A DNA stretch of 64,000 nt from Streptomyces sp. Edi2 (GTDB taxonomy: Bacteria > Actinomycetota > Actinomycetes > Streptomycetales > Streptomycetaceae). The stretch's first letter is position 1, and every line of letters begins with the position of its first letter. Shown in pieces: positions 1 through 8,258 of this stretch. The notes under the pieces were generated by a model that had not been told where the DNA came from, made no database searches, and saw only the letters and a list, made by a program, of their open reading frames with translations. Position numbers and translations under genes: made by a program. The DNA is taken from NCBI RefSeq assembly GCF_040253635.1, contig NZ_JBEJGX010000003.1, positions 8,395,501-8,459,500 of the forward strand. Direction: 5' to 3'.

Positions 1-53
1 TGCGGACGAGCGGCTGTGTTCTGAACCTCCGAGCCGAGAAATGAGCTCTCCCT

Positions 54-1352
54 GTGCCTGTTCATCCCTCTTCCCGCACTGTGCTTGCCGATTGGTTCCG
101 CGAGCACTCCACCACCCTGGCCACCCTTGATCCGCAGGAGTCCCTCGACGATCTCGAAGCGCTCCGGGAGATCGTCGGCGACGCCCGGGTCGTCGCGATC
201 GGTGAGGGCGCCCACTTCGTCGAAGAGTTCTCGCACGCACGCCAACGGGTGCTCCGTTACCTCGCCGAACGCTGCGGATTCACCATCTTCGCCATGGAGT
301 TCGGCTTCGGCGAAGCCTTCCCACTCGACCGCTGGCTGCAGGGGGAGGGGAACGACGGTGCCCTGGCAGAGGTGAGCCGGGCCGCCGCCGAATGGGGCGC
401 CTCAGACCTCCTGAACTGGCTGCGTCACCACAACCGCACCAGCGCCCACCCCTTGCGCTTCGCCGGCATCGACGTTCCCGAAGCCGGCGGGGCGCTACGG
501 CCCGCCCTGGAACCGGTGGCCGACTACCTGCGAGAGGTCGACCCCGACGCACTCCGCCTCGTCGATACGGCCCTGGAGGTCAGCGACCGGTTCCTCGAGG
601 GCTGCGGCTCCGGCGCCGCGGCCGGGCCTGCTTGGGCCGGGCTTCCGGTGGCCGAGCAGAACGAACTGACTGCCGTACTGGCGCGGCTGTTGCTGCGGCT
701 GCGCGCCGTCGAACCGCTCTACGTCTCCCGCAGCAGCCAGCGCCGCTTCGACATCGCCAGGCGCAGGGTGGAAGCGGCCTGCCACACCGACTACATGTTC
801 CAGGCGATGAACGCCCTGCTGTCCGGCCGGGGCCTGGCAGCGGACCTGTCGGTGCGAGAGATCTACATGGCCGAATCGGTCCGTTGGCACCTGGAGCACG
901 CCGCACCGGGGGACCGGATGGTCCTTGCCGCACACAACAGCCACATCCACAAGACGGAGCTGGAGCTCGGCGGTGGCCTCACCGCACTGCCCATGGGCCA
1001 GCACCTCCACCGGATGCTCGGCCGGGACTACCGCACAGTGGCCCTCGTCCACACCGCCGACCATGTCCCGGAGATGTACCCCGACCAGGGCGTCGCAGTG
1101 GGCTTCACCCTTGCCGAAGCCCACCTCGATCCTGCCGAGCCCGGCAGCGTCGAGGCCGCCCTCACCGACGCCGGACTCGCCGACCACATCACCTTGACCG
1201 ACTTGCGCCACGCACCACGCGATGTTCAGGGGGCACCACTGCTCAACGGCATCCGCTCCCAGAGCTCCCCTCTGAGCAGCCCAGTGCCTGACGCATTCGA
1301 CGCCGTACTCGCCGTCCCCACAGCCACCCGAGACCGCACAGTGCGCTTCTGA
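54..1352 (+). CDS. Erythromycin esterase family protein
   Basis: A 432-aa protein of the erythromycin esterase/EreA-like fold. The family signature is visible: a VAIGEGAHF segment near residues 47-55 (the Glu/His pair that forms the active site in Ere enzymes), the following FSHARQRVLRYLAE helix, and a late AAHNSHIHK motif near residue 300 carrying a second conserved histidine. An in-frame stop sits only 10 bases before the GTG start, so the start is forced; no good ribosome-binding site is visible. Family members in Streptomyces are mostly uncharacterised, and macrolide hydrolysis cannot be assumed. It appears monocistronic. A distant paralogue lies at 46433-47683. The family call is fairly safe; the substrate is unknown. 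Confidence 0.85.
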   Translation: MPVHPSSRTVLADWFREHSTTLATLDPQESLDDLEALREIVGDARVVAIGEGAHFVEEFSHARQRVLRYLAERCGFTIFAMEFGFGEAFPLDRWLQGEGNDGALAEVSRAAAEWGASDLLNWLRHHNRTSAHPLRFAGIDVPEAGGALRPALEPVADYLREVDPDALRLVDTALEVSDRFLEGCGSGAAAGPAWAGLPVAEQNELTAVLARLLLRLRAVEPLYVSRSSQRRFDIARRRVEAACHTDYMFQAMNALLSGRGLAADLSVREIYMAESVRWHLEHAAPGDRMVLAAHNSHIHKTELELGGGLTALPMGQHLHRMLGRDYRTVALVHTADHVPEMYPDQGVAVGFTLAEAHLDPAEPGSVEAALTDAGLADHITLTDLRHAPRDVQGAPLLNGIRSQSSPLSSPVPDAFDAVLAVPTATRDRTVRF

Positions 1353-2022
1353 CCCACCCGAACCCGACCAGGCGGGGCCTCCGGACGGGGGTCCCGCCTG
1401 CCTACGTTCCACAGCGGCGAGCCCCGTGCCGCCGCCCCTACCGAACGCGGGACACGAAACCCGTGAGGTAATGCCAACCGGGCCCCACCAAAACCTCACT
1501 GAGGGGCTGTTGATACGCGCCTCCGCTTTATTTTTTCGCTTGAGTTGCTTTCTACGCCGTCCGGTGTCGGCTTGGTGAGGGTGATCAGACCGGGCTCGGG
1601 TCCGGGATCGTGTGCTCGGATCTGACGGCGACGGCGGGGGCAGCGGCGGTTGCTCCGGGAACTGTAGCCCCGCTCTTCGCACATATGGTCCGCCCGCGCA
1701 CGCGGGTCCCCGCCCAGGTCCTCCCACCCCGATGATGCAAACGATAGCTGCGTGACGCTGGGCCGCCGCGGCCCTCCAGGTCGCGCGAGCCACCATCTGC
1801 AGTTGCTGGTATCGCCGGTGTTGTTGGCGTGGCTGGTTACCCTTGGGGCGGGCGGACGGTGTCGGGGTACTCGCCGCTCTGACAAGGGCTACAGCGATGC
1901 CCGGCTTTTCCCCGGGGCGGGGTGTCGCCTTGGCGGGGATGCTGCATCCATGCGTTTAGTGATCGTTTATTGGGGCTCGGCAGGATGTGAAGTGTCGAGA
2001 AGGATCCTTCACAGGGGACGGT
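1353..2022. other. Gene-poor gap with transposase debris
   Basis: Apart from the transposase fragment described for 1589-1705, no credible coding region is visible. The base composition is patchier than in the neighbouring genes and includes a TTTATTTTTT run near 1527 and a GATCGTTTATTG stretch near 1962, which fits decayed foreign DNA. Confidence 0.5.
1496..1885 (-). pseudogene. Decayed IS5-family transposase remnant
   Basis: On the minus strand, roughly 1589-1705 reads RARADHMCEERGYSSRSNRR and then an arginine-rich stretch ending IRAHDPGPEPG. This matches the C-terminal region of IS5-type DDE transposases, which usually read RPRTRPDRVLADKGYSSR..NR..LRRRGI.A.IPEP. The expected sequence after it (RKRGSRGGRP...NTVERAF) is absent, the N-terminal catalytic parts are missing, and the frame runs on into unrelated residues. 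I see no convincing terminal inverted repeats or target duplication. It is best read as an old insertion-sequence fragment; the open frame is not expected to make a functional protein. Confidence 0.55.
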
Positions 2023-2331
2023 ATGGCCAAGCTCTATCTGGAGAAGCTCAAGTGCGTCACGACTGAGGGCTGGAGCGGCTTCGACGAGCCGAGGCTTGTT
2101 GTCCAGGATCGTGGCACCGTGTGGAACGGGACGGTGCTGGGAGACCGGATGTACACCGTCAAGTACGACTGCGACTTCACGGGAACGATCGCCGTCTCTC
2201 TCGGGGAGGCCGGCGCAACAGCCGGGGACGGCAGGCTCGGGGAACAGTGGATCACGGATACGCCTGGTGAGCGCAGTCTGCGCTTCAGGGCGGATGGTGC
2301 CGAGTACAACCTGCTGTATGCGGTGGAGTAG
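2023..2331 (+). CDS. Small beta-rich hypothetical protein
   Basis: A 102-aa soluble protein beginning MAKLYLEKLKCVTTEGWSG. I chose the ATG at 2023 because a GGGGA-type ribosome-binding site (CAGGGGACGGT) precedes it; an upstream ATG at 1987 in the same frame lacks one. The pattern of short hydrophobic strands, an early LKC motif and the D-E-P turn recall small actinobacterial C2-like or immunoglobulin-like beta proteins. That is a resemblance, not an assignment. There is no signal peptide or membrane segment. It stands alone between a decayed insertion sequence and a gene-poor region, so it may be an accessory gene. The stop codon abuts a 19-bp tandem repeat. Confidence 0.6.
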   Translation: MAKLYLEKLKCVTTEGWSGFDEPRLVVQDRGTVWNGTVLGDRMYTVKYDCDFTGTIAVSLGEAGATAGDGRLGEQWITDTPGERSLRFRADGAEYNLLYAVE

Positions 2332-2368
2332 GTAGCTCGAACTGAACCAGGTAGCTCGAACTGAACCA
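2330..2368. repeat. 19-bp perfect tandem duplication
   Basis: GGTAGCTCGAACTGAACCA occurs twice back to back (2331-2349 and 2350-2368), starting in the stop codon of the preceding small gene. A weaker echo (GGTAGCTCGCA) lies near 2708. It looks like a recent slip duplication or a footprint of a lost element. Confidence 0.8.
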
Positions 2369-3300
2369 CGTAGCCGCCCGTCGGCCCTGGATGGAACTCT
2401 GCCGCGCAGAAGGCAAGGCATACCCGCGCTGTTCGGGCGGGAGCCTCACGTGTGGCTCTGGCCAGTCTTCGGCCTGGTCGTCGACCTGCTTGAGCTTCAT
2501 CCGGGCCATGACGAGGTCCGGTCCGCTGAAGGTGTCCCTCCTGCGACGCGGCCGGCTCTCCAACGTCGCCTTCCGCATCCCCGAACACCTCGTCCATCGC
2601 ATCCAGCTCCGTCTACCCACATCCATACCGCAGCCACCCCATAGGCGGCTGCCTGGCAGAGCTGGGCTACATGGTCTTTCGGCCAGGGGCTCGCCCTCGT
2701 CCTTGAGAGGTAGCTCGCACGCCTCGCGGTGAGTACGAAGGCCCCGGAGCTTTGAGCTCACCTTCCGGCCGGGGCGGGCGCTCGCACTTGCCCTGCCCAG
2801 CCGGCCGCTGTACGACGATCCGCGCCGCTGGTGAGGGTGATCCGTACCCACCTGGTGCTTGGCCAGCCGCCATCGAGGTCGTACGGAGCCCTCCTCGCCG
2901 TCATGTCACCTGAAGCCGGCAACGATCACGGTCGGACCCGCCGCCTCCCGGGAAGGCGCTGAGGGGTGATGGAGGGCGCAACGGCTTGCCGGTCACCTGT
3001 CCGCCGGCAGGCATGAACCTTCGTCCGTGATTTCCCGAGGTGCGGACGGACCGCGGCATGGCGAGCGCCTCCGCAGGCAATCGGCTCTTCAGGCTGGTGT
3101 GGTCGAGGAATTCCATGCCCAGGTGCGGTCGGTCGGGATAGCTGTAGCCGATCCCAGCGAGGGATGAGGCATTTGAAGGCTGTCCGCTTTTCCCCATGGC
3201 ACGTCACGATTTCACCTCGTGGACCGGATCAATTCCGACGACTCTGGAGGCGCAGTCGGCGGACACCGGTCCGCTGCTCCGGGCGGAATGGATGTGTGTC
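2369..3300. other. About 930 bp with no recognisable gene
   Basis: Several open frames cross this stretch on both strands, but none has family-like sequence, a good ribosome-binding site or consistent codon use. No tRNA, strong hairpin or insertion-sequence end is visible. It is probably degenerate DNA between accessory genes. Confidence 0.5.
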
Positions 3301-4056
3301 ATGAACAACAAGGATCTGGTCCTCAAGGCTGTAAGTGAGCTGTTCGGCGACAAGGACCCCTCCGCGGTGGACCGCTGGGTCTCCCCGGCATTCAGGCAGC
3401 ACAGCGCGCTGGTCGCCGACGGCCCCGAGGCTCTGCGCGAGCTGGTCTCCTCGCTGTCCGCGGACTTCCGCTACGAGGGCGCGAGGGTCATCGCCGACGG
3501 GGACCTGGTCGCGCTGCACGGGGTCTACTACGGCTTCGGTCCTGCGCCGCTGGTTGCCTTCGACCTCTTCCGTGTCGAGGGCGGCAAGCTCGCCGAGCAC
3601 TGGGATGCCCTGGTGCCGGTGGTCAAGGAGACCGCCAGCGGCCGCTCCCAGACCGATGGCCCCAGCGAGGTCAGCGACCTGGAGAGCACCGAGGCGAACC
3701 GCAAGCTGGTCGCCGGGTACGCCGAGAAGGTGCTCAAGGGCGCCGACTACTCGGCGTCGACTGACTACACCTCGGCTGAGACCTACCACCAGCACAACCC
3801 GGACGCCGGTGACGGTCTGAGCGGCTTCGGCGTGGCCGCCGCCAAGTGGGCTGAGCAGGGCAAAACTGTCGTCTACAAGACGATCCACAAAGTCATTGCG
3901 GAGGGCAACTTCGCCCTGGTGCAGGCCGAGGGCGTGTTCGGCGAGCCGGTTGCCTACTACGATCTGTTCCGCATCGCCGACGGGAAGATCGTCGAGCACT
4001 GGGACGTCATTCAGGAGATCCCCGTCGAACTGCCGCACAGCAACGGCCTGTTCTGA
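3301..4056 (+). CDS. Tandem SnoaL/NTF2-like protein
   Basis: A 251-aa protein made of two NTF2-like cone modules in tandem (about residues 1-115 and 125-250). Each module ends with the same signature: FDLFRVEGGKLAEHWD in the first and YDLFRIADGKIVEHWD in the second, each following a VALHG or LVQAEG strand. This is the predicted SnoaL-like polyketide-cyclase or aldol-condensation fold; many such proteins are small-molecule enzymes of unknown substrate. The ATG at 3301 fits the start of the fold; the frame is open further upstream but that part is not protein-like. There are no signal sequences. It is monocistronic. The fold is confident, the function is not. Confidence 0.8.
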   Translation: MNNKDLVLKAVSELFGDKDPSAVDRWVSPAFRQHSALVADGPEALRELVSSLSADFRYEGARVIADGDLVALHGVYYGFGPAPLVAFDLFRVEGGKLAEHWDALVPVVKETASGRSQTDGPSEVSDLESTEANRKLVAGYAEKVLKGADYSASTDYTSAETYHQHNPDAGDGLSGFGVAAAKWAEQGKTVVYKTIHKVIAEGNFALVQAEGVFGEPVAYYDLFRIADGKIVEHWDVIQEIPVELPHSNGLF

Positions 4057-4436
4057 CGGACTGTTTCAGTACGAGGTTGGGATCCGGCGGGGGCAGACGA
4101 CGCTGCGGACCGGTTCCGGTCGGCTGAGCGGAGGTCTGCTCGGCGTCGGCAGCAGACGCGGAGCCGGCGGAACTGGTGCAGCGAGGCGGGAGCGGCCCAG
4201 CGGGTGCAGCTGGTGCCGTGTTCGTTGGAACCCACAGGACGCTGCCGCAACCTGGCTCATGAGCCGGCAGAGCAGACGTATCGCCACAGCCCCGGCTCGT
4301 CCTTCAAATCAACCACCAGTCACCGCTCGGGTAGCCAGAATGCGAGGCCGAGCTTGCAGGTCCGGGCAGGTGACAAGCCTTCCGACTCCCGCAGACCACA
4401 CCGCAACCGACCCTGCCGTGAGGAAACCCAAGATTC
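4057..4436. other. 380-bp gap, nothing recognised
   Basis: No gene-like frame or strong terminator is visible. The last 20 bases hold the GAGGAAA ribosome-binding site of the next gene. Confidence 0.4.
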
Positions 4437-4865
4437 ATGGCCACACCCATGACCGATGCCACATGGCGCGCCTTCCTCAGCGAAGGCACCCGGACGGCGA
4501 AGATCGCCACCACCCGTGCCGACGGACGTCCACACGTAGCACCCGTGTGGTTCCTGCTGGACGGCGACCACCTCGTATTCAACACTCACAAGAACACCAT
4601 CAAGGGCCGGACCCTGATCCGCGACGGGCGGGTCGCCCTCTGCGTCGACGATGATCGTCCGCCGTTCTCCTTCGTCACCATTGAGGGCCGGGCACAGGTG
4701 AGCGAGGACGTACCGCAGGTGCGCGACTGGGCGGGCAGGATTGCTGCCCGCTACGTGGGAAAGGACCGTGCACCGGAGTACGGCGCCCGCAACAGCGTGC
4801 CCGGGATTCTCCTGGTGCGAGTGTTGATCGACAAGGTTGTAGCGCTCAGCGGCGTTGCCGACTGA
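4437..4865 (+). CDS. PPOX-class F420-dependent oxidoreductase
   Basis: A 142-aa split-barrel flavin/deazaflavin-binding protein of the pyridoxamine-5'-phosphate-oxidase-like superfamily. Landmarks are the N-terminal RTAKIATTRADGRPHVAPVWF strand pair, LVFNTHKNTIKGR (cofactor phosphate contact), VALCVDDDRPPFSFVTIEG, and a C-terminal ARYVGKDRAPEYG loop. Its length and motifs match the actinobacterial F420H2-dependent reductase branch rather than true PdxH. A GAGGAAA ribosome-binding site precedes the ATG. The divergently oriented AraC gene downstream is convergent with it, so the two are not an operon. The substrate is unknown. Confidence 0.85.
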   Translation: MATPMTDATWRAFLSEGTRTAKIATTRADGRPHVAPVWFLLDGDHLVFNTHKNTIKGRTLIRDGRVALCVDDDRPPFSFVTIEGRAQVSEDVPQVRDWAGRIAARYVGKDRAPEYGARNSVPGILLVRVLIDKVVALSGVAD

Positions 4866-5144
4866 CAGCGTGGATCTTCGTGAAGCTCTTTGAGGTGGAG
4901 TCTGTCCCAGCGACTGGCTGAGTCCTTCAGGGCAGCCACAGATCGGGTGATGCGGGGTGCTGCCAGAACGGACAAGCTTTCCGGGTCGTTAGGGAGGTGT
5001 TCAGCGTCTCCACTCGCGTGCCGAGAAGCGTCGATGGTGCTCGATCCCGCCCCACTGGCTCTGCCACAGGCGTGATCCGAGCGGCCACGGCTGCTCCCGC
5101 CACCGGTGTGGCGGCGGCGGGTGGCAAGTAGGCCACTCGCAGGT

Positions 5145-6074
5145 TCAGCCGTGTGCGGGGGACCTCGCCGACGTGTCACCGCTCGCCGGGGCGGAGAGTG
5201 CCACCGGGGCTGTCCCTCGACCCACCTCACGGAATTGCAGTGGTGTCCCCCCGTCACGTTTCCGGAAGAACTTCGTGAAGTCGCTGGGGTCACGGAAACC
5301 CAGCTGGCGGGATATCTCCGCGGACGTGGCATCGGTGTGGACCAGAAGCCGCCGGGCTTCCAGGAGGATGCGGGCGTCGAGGTACTGCTTGGCGGTGGAG
5401 CCGGTCGCTTCCTGGGTGGCGCGGGTCAGGGTGCGAACGCTGTAGCCGAGTGCGGCGGCATAGTCGTTGACGTGGTGCGAGTCGGCAAAGTCGCGTTCGA
5501 CGGCGCTACGGAAGCGGTGGAAGGCGTCGTGGGACGGGCCGGGGGACGACGCGGAGGCCGGGCACGCGTGGGTCAGGCGCAGCAGGAGGACGCTGAGGAG
5601 GTGGCGCAGCGTCTCGATGTGGGCGTCGAGGGGAAGGGAGGCCAGGTCGCCGTATTCGTGGATGAGGCACCGAAGGGCGAGGCCGGCGGAGCGAGCGTGC
5701 GGGCCCGTCAGGAGCATGGGCGAGTCATTGTGGAGGGGCTCTGCAGCGACGAAGCCGGGTTGCCAGATGACGATGGTGCCCCGGGCCGTGGTGTGATCGC
5801 GGGGGACGTACTGGTGGACCTGGCCGGCTCGCACCCAGAGCCAGGAACCCGAGTCCAGTTTGTAGTTCTGAAAGTCCACGATGTGCCGCACCGGGCCCTG
5901 CCTGACGTGGATCAAGTGGTGGAAGTCCGGCCGGAGCGGCGCCGACAGGTCCAGCCCCCGCCGGCCTCCGCGTGTGGACAGCTCAGCGAAATTGAGGACG
6001 TCCATGCCGACGGGTGCGCCCCGCGAGGGCCGGTAGGGCACGTCGGTAACGGAGTGCTGTCGGTTTTTTCCCAT
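5145..6074 (-). CDS. AraC-family transcriptional regulator
   Basis: A 309-aa regulator with an N-terminal cupin-like sensing part (FHHLIHVRQGPVRHIVDF and SGSWLWVRAGQVHQY) and a C-terminal double helix-turn-helix (about residues 205-285). The second helix-turn-helix shows the typical ISRQLGFRDPSDFTKFFRKRDGGTPLQFR pattern. AGGGACG lies seven bases before the ATG. It probably senses a small ligand and acts on a nearby or distant promoter; the convergent PPOX gene is the closest candidate partner but nothing in the sequence proves a link. Confidence 0.9.
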   Translation of the reverse strand: MGKNRQHSVTDVPYRPSRGAPVGMDVLNFAELSTRGGRRGLDLSAPLRPDFHHLIHVRQGPVRHIVDFQNYKLDSGSWLWVRAGQVHQYVPRDHTTARGTIVIWQPGFVAAEPLHNDSPMLLTGPHARSAGLALRCLIHEYGDLASLPLDAHIETLRHLLSVLLLRLTHACPASASSPGPSHDAFHRFRSAVERDFADSHHVNDYAAALGYSVRTLTRATQEATGSTAKQYLDARILLEARRLLVHTDATSAEISRQLGFRDPSDFTKFFRKRDGGTPLQFREVGRGTAPVALSAPASGDTSARSPAHG

Positions 6075-6594
6075 GGTGCGTCCCTAGGTTACCGCCCGTC
6101 CCATCGGGGTGCCTCATAACTTCAGAGGAAGCGCCGTGCGGCTACCGCGACTCGGCTTGTGCCCGTCCCACCCCATTCGTTTGCATCCTCCGCGCGCACA
6201 TCGAACGGTTCGCCGTGGCACCGGACGCGTCAGCCAGGGTGCGGCACCTGCTGGGTAGGTGCGCCGTTTGGTCCGTGACCGGTCCGGAAGCGCTGGTCAG
6301 GGGCGGGATACCGGTGGGAAGAGACCGGGAGGTGCAACGTGAACCGCCTCTCGCTCTGGGCGGGCCGAGGGAACGGCGCCTGACGGGGGAAAGCCCAGTT
6401 CAGACGCCCCTCCTCAAGGGGGTGACGTCGCGCGCCTTCCGAGTCGGCAGCCCGCAGTCTCCCACCTGCACGGTTGTCAGGTGGTCGCGGGCCGCCGGAG
6501 CGGAACGCGGCGTCGACAAGCCTTCAGGTGTGTGACGCCCTCGGTCGTGCTGTGCGGCTGATGGCCTTTCCCAGGCCCCGGCCGGACGGTCGGA
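6075..6594. other. 520-bp gap holding first copy of a repeat
   Basis: No gene is supported here. The main content is the 110-bp element at 6303-6413, which is duplicated at 8141-8250. Confidence 0.5.
6303..6413. repeat. Diverged copy of the ALDH 3' flank
   Basis: This stretch (starting GCGGGATACCGGTGGGA) aligns along its whole length with 8141-8250, sharing GCGGGATACCGGTGGGA, CCGGGAGGT, GGGCGGGCCGAG, and the GGCGCC/GCGCC arms of a hairpin. The match stops where the aldehyde dehydrogenase stop codon lies in the second copy, so only the downstream flank was copied or survived. Confidence 0.7.
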
Positions 6595-7428
6595 TCAGCG
6601 CAGTCCGGCGAAGAGATCGTTCTCGGGTACGGCCGCGCCGGTGGCGTCCTGGACACGGACGAAGGTCTCCATGCCCATCAACTCGCCGAACCTCTCCTTG
6701 CCCATCTTCAGAAAGAAGATGTTCTCGCCCTGACTGGAGTGTGCGGCCAGTGCGTCGAACTTCTGACCGCTGAATGCGGTGGTGTCCACCCACGTGGTGA
6801 TCTCATCGTCGGGGAGGCCAATCTCGGCCATCGCGGCGGCCTCGGCAGGATCCGGCTCCGGCATGTCCTCATGGAGCTCGCGCATGATCTTCCCGAACCG
6901 CTGCATCATCGAGCGGGGCATCGTCGTCCAGTACACCTTCGGTGTCAGCGCGGTCATCTCCAGCGCCGCCATGGTGATGCGGTTTGCCTGGATGTGGTCG
7001 GGGTGGCCGTAGAAGCCGTTCTCGTCATAGGTGACGACCACGTCGGGTCGGTAGTGCCGCATGAGGTCCGCGAGTCGGGCGGCGCCTTCCTCCACGGGGG
7101 TCTGCCAGAAGGATCCGGGGGCGTCGTTGCTCGGCCAGCCCATCATCCCGGAGTCGGCATAGTCCAGCATTTCCAGATCGCTGATCTTCAGGGCTTCACA
7201 GCTCACCTCCAGTTCTTGACGGCGCATCAAAGCGACGGCCGCCGGATCGTGCCCGGGGTCGCCCGGCTTGGCACCCCCCGGTCCATCACCGCAACCGCCG
7301 TCGGTACACGTCACGAGAACCGTGCGGATGCCCTCCGCCGCGTACCGCGCCAGGACCCCTCCGGTTCCGGTGGCCTCGTCGTCGGGGTGGGCATGCACTG
7401 CCATGAGTGTCAAAGGCCGGTCGGTCAT
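6595..7428 (-). CDS. PIG-L (LmbE-like) deacetylase
   Basis: A 277-aa zinc-dependent N-deacetylase. The zinc-binding AHPDDE motif is at residues 13-18 and GHPDHI at 141-146, giving the two-His/Asp metal site of the MshB/Mca fold. Such enzymes remove acetyl groups from GlcNAc-type or cysteine-conjugate substrates; in actinomycetes some serve mycothiol biosynthesis or mycothiol-conjugate cleavage. The sequence differs from canonical MshB and Mca in the central region, so a specialised role is likely. The ATG at 7428 is preferred over an in-frame TTG six bases upstream because AGGAGGA sits seven bases before it. It appears monocistronic. Confidence 0.88.
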   Translation of the reverse strand: MTDRPLTLMAVHAHPDDEATGTGGVLARYAAEGIRTVLVTCTDGGCGDGPGGAKPGDPGHDPAAVALMRRQELEVSCEALKISDLEMLDYADSGMMGWPSNDAPGSFWQTPVEEGAARLADLMRHYRPDVVVTYDENGFYGHPDHIQANRITMAALEMTALTPKVYWTTMPRSMMQRFGKIMRELHEDMPEPDPAEAAAMAEIGLPDDEITTWVDTTAFSGQKFDALAAHSSQGENIFFLKMGKERFGELMGMETFVRVQDATGAAVPENDLFAGLR

Positions 7429-8140
7429 GAACAAGTCCTCCTGCGCGATACGTCTTGGTCCGAGCGCGCGGCGGGCGTACCGCGATCCCGGGGCCCGGAT
7501 CCTGTCGGGGCGGATGATCTTGCTCCCACCGTGCGACGCCGGTCCCTCCGTCGATGCAACGGTGCCGGCCGGCCCGGATGTTCCCGGCGAGGCCGCTCGG
7601 ACTTCCCAGGCGTCGGCGTGAGGACTCGATCGCGGTCAAGGCGCGATCGGCATGACTCTGTGCCACGTCGGATCCGACTTCCCTCCGGCACCAGCCGTGA
7701 GATTCCGACGCGGAATTTGAGACCTTACAGACGTGAAGGGAGGCGCAGGGAGTTGGTGCGCTCAGCGCCCTTGTCACCCTCGGTGAACTCGCCAGTGTTG
7801 CTGCAGTGGTGCCTTGCGAACGCGGATGCTCACGAATGGCTCGTGCCGTCGAGCCGGGCACGGCTTCGGCTTCGGCCCGGCGCACGCTTTGGCGCATATG
7901 CACCAGGGACGATGTGGTGCGAGTGGGCTCCCCAGGACCCGTGTGCGGGGGCGACACCGTGTTGGTCAGCGGAGTCGGCCGACCGGGAGTTGCGGGCCGG
8001 TTGGCACGGGGGCTGGATCCGTAATGGTGCGCTGGGACGGTTGCCGAGGCGCGCCGGGATTAGCGGGTGCCGGTGCCGGTGCCAGTGCCGTGTGCGAGTG
8101 CTGTGGCCAGGCCGGCGAGCAGGGAAGCCGGCGCACGGGA

Positions 8141-8250
8141 GCGGGATACCGGTGGGAGCAACCGGGAGGTACGACCTGTACCGGCCGTCGCTCCGGGCGG
8201 GCCGAGCGAAAGGCGCCCGACCGGTAAAAGACCAGGTCAGGCGCCCTTCT
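8141..8250. repeat. ALDH 3' flank, second copy of 110-bp repeat
   Basis: Matches 6303-6413. This copy is in place directly downstream of the aldehyde dehydrogenase gene and contains its hairpin terminator. Confidence 0.7.
8212..8245 (-). terminator. Hairpin terminator of aldehyde dehydrogenase
   Basis: Arms GGCGCCCGACC and GGTCAGGCGCC form an 11-bp stem with one mismatch around a 12-base A-rich loop, 14 bases past the stop codon. Confidence 0.7.
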
Positions 8251-8258
8251 TCGGGCCC

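Larger units (their letters stand above)
7429..8258. other. 830-bp gap with repeat and terminator
   Basis: No convincing gene. From left to right it holds the PIG-L promoter region, an unassigned stretch, a short GCCGGT-type hexamer run near 8067-8090, the second copy of the 110-bp repeat, and the aldehyde dehydrogenase terminator. Confidence 0.5.

Noticed and set aside
54..1352. Macrolide resistance determinant.
   Set aside because: Only the fold family is visible; characterised and uncharacterised members cannot be told apart by reading the sequence.
2285..2851. A 188-codon minus-strand frame in the gene-poor region.
   Set aside because: It crosses the 19-bp tandem repeat, lacks a ribosome-binding site and shows no domain-like pattern.
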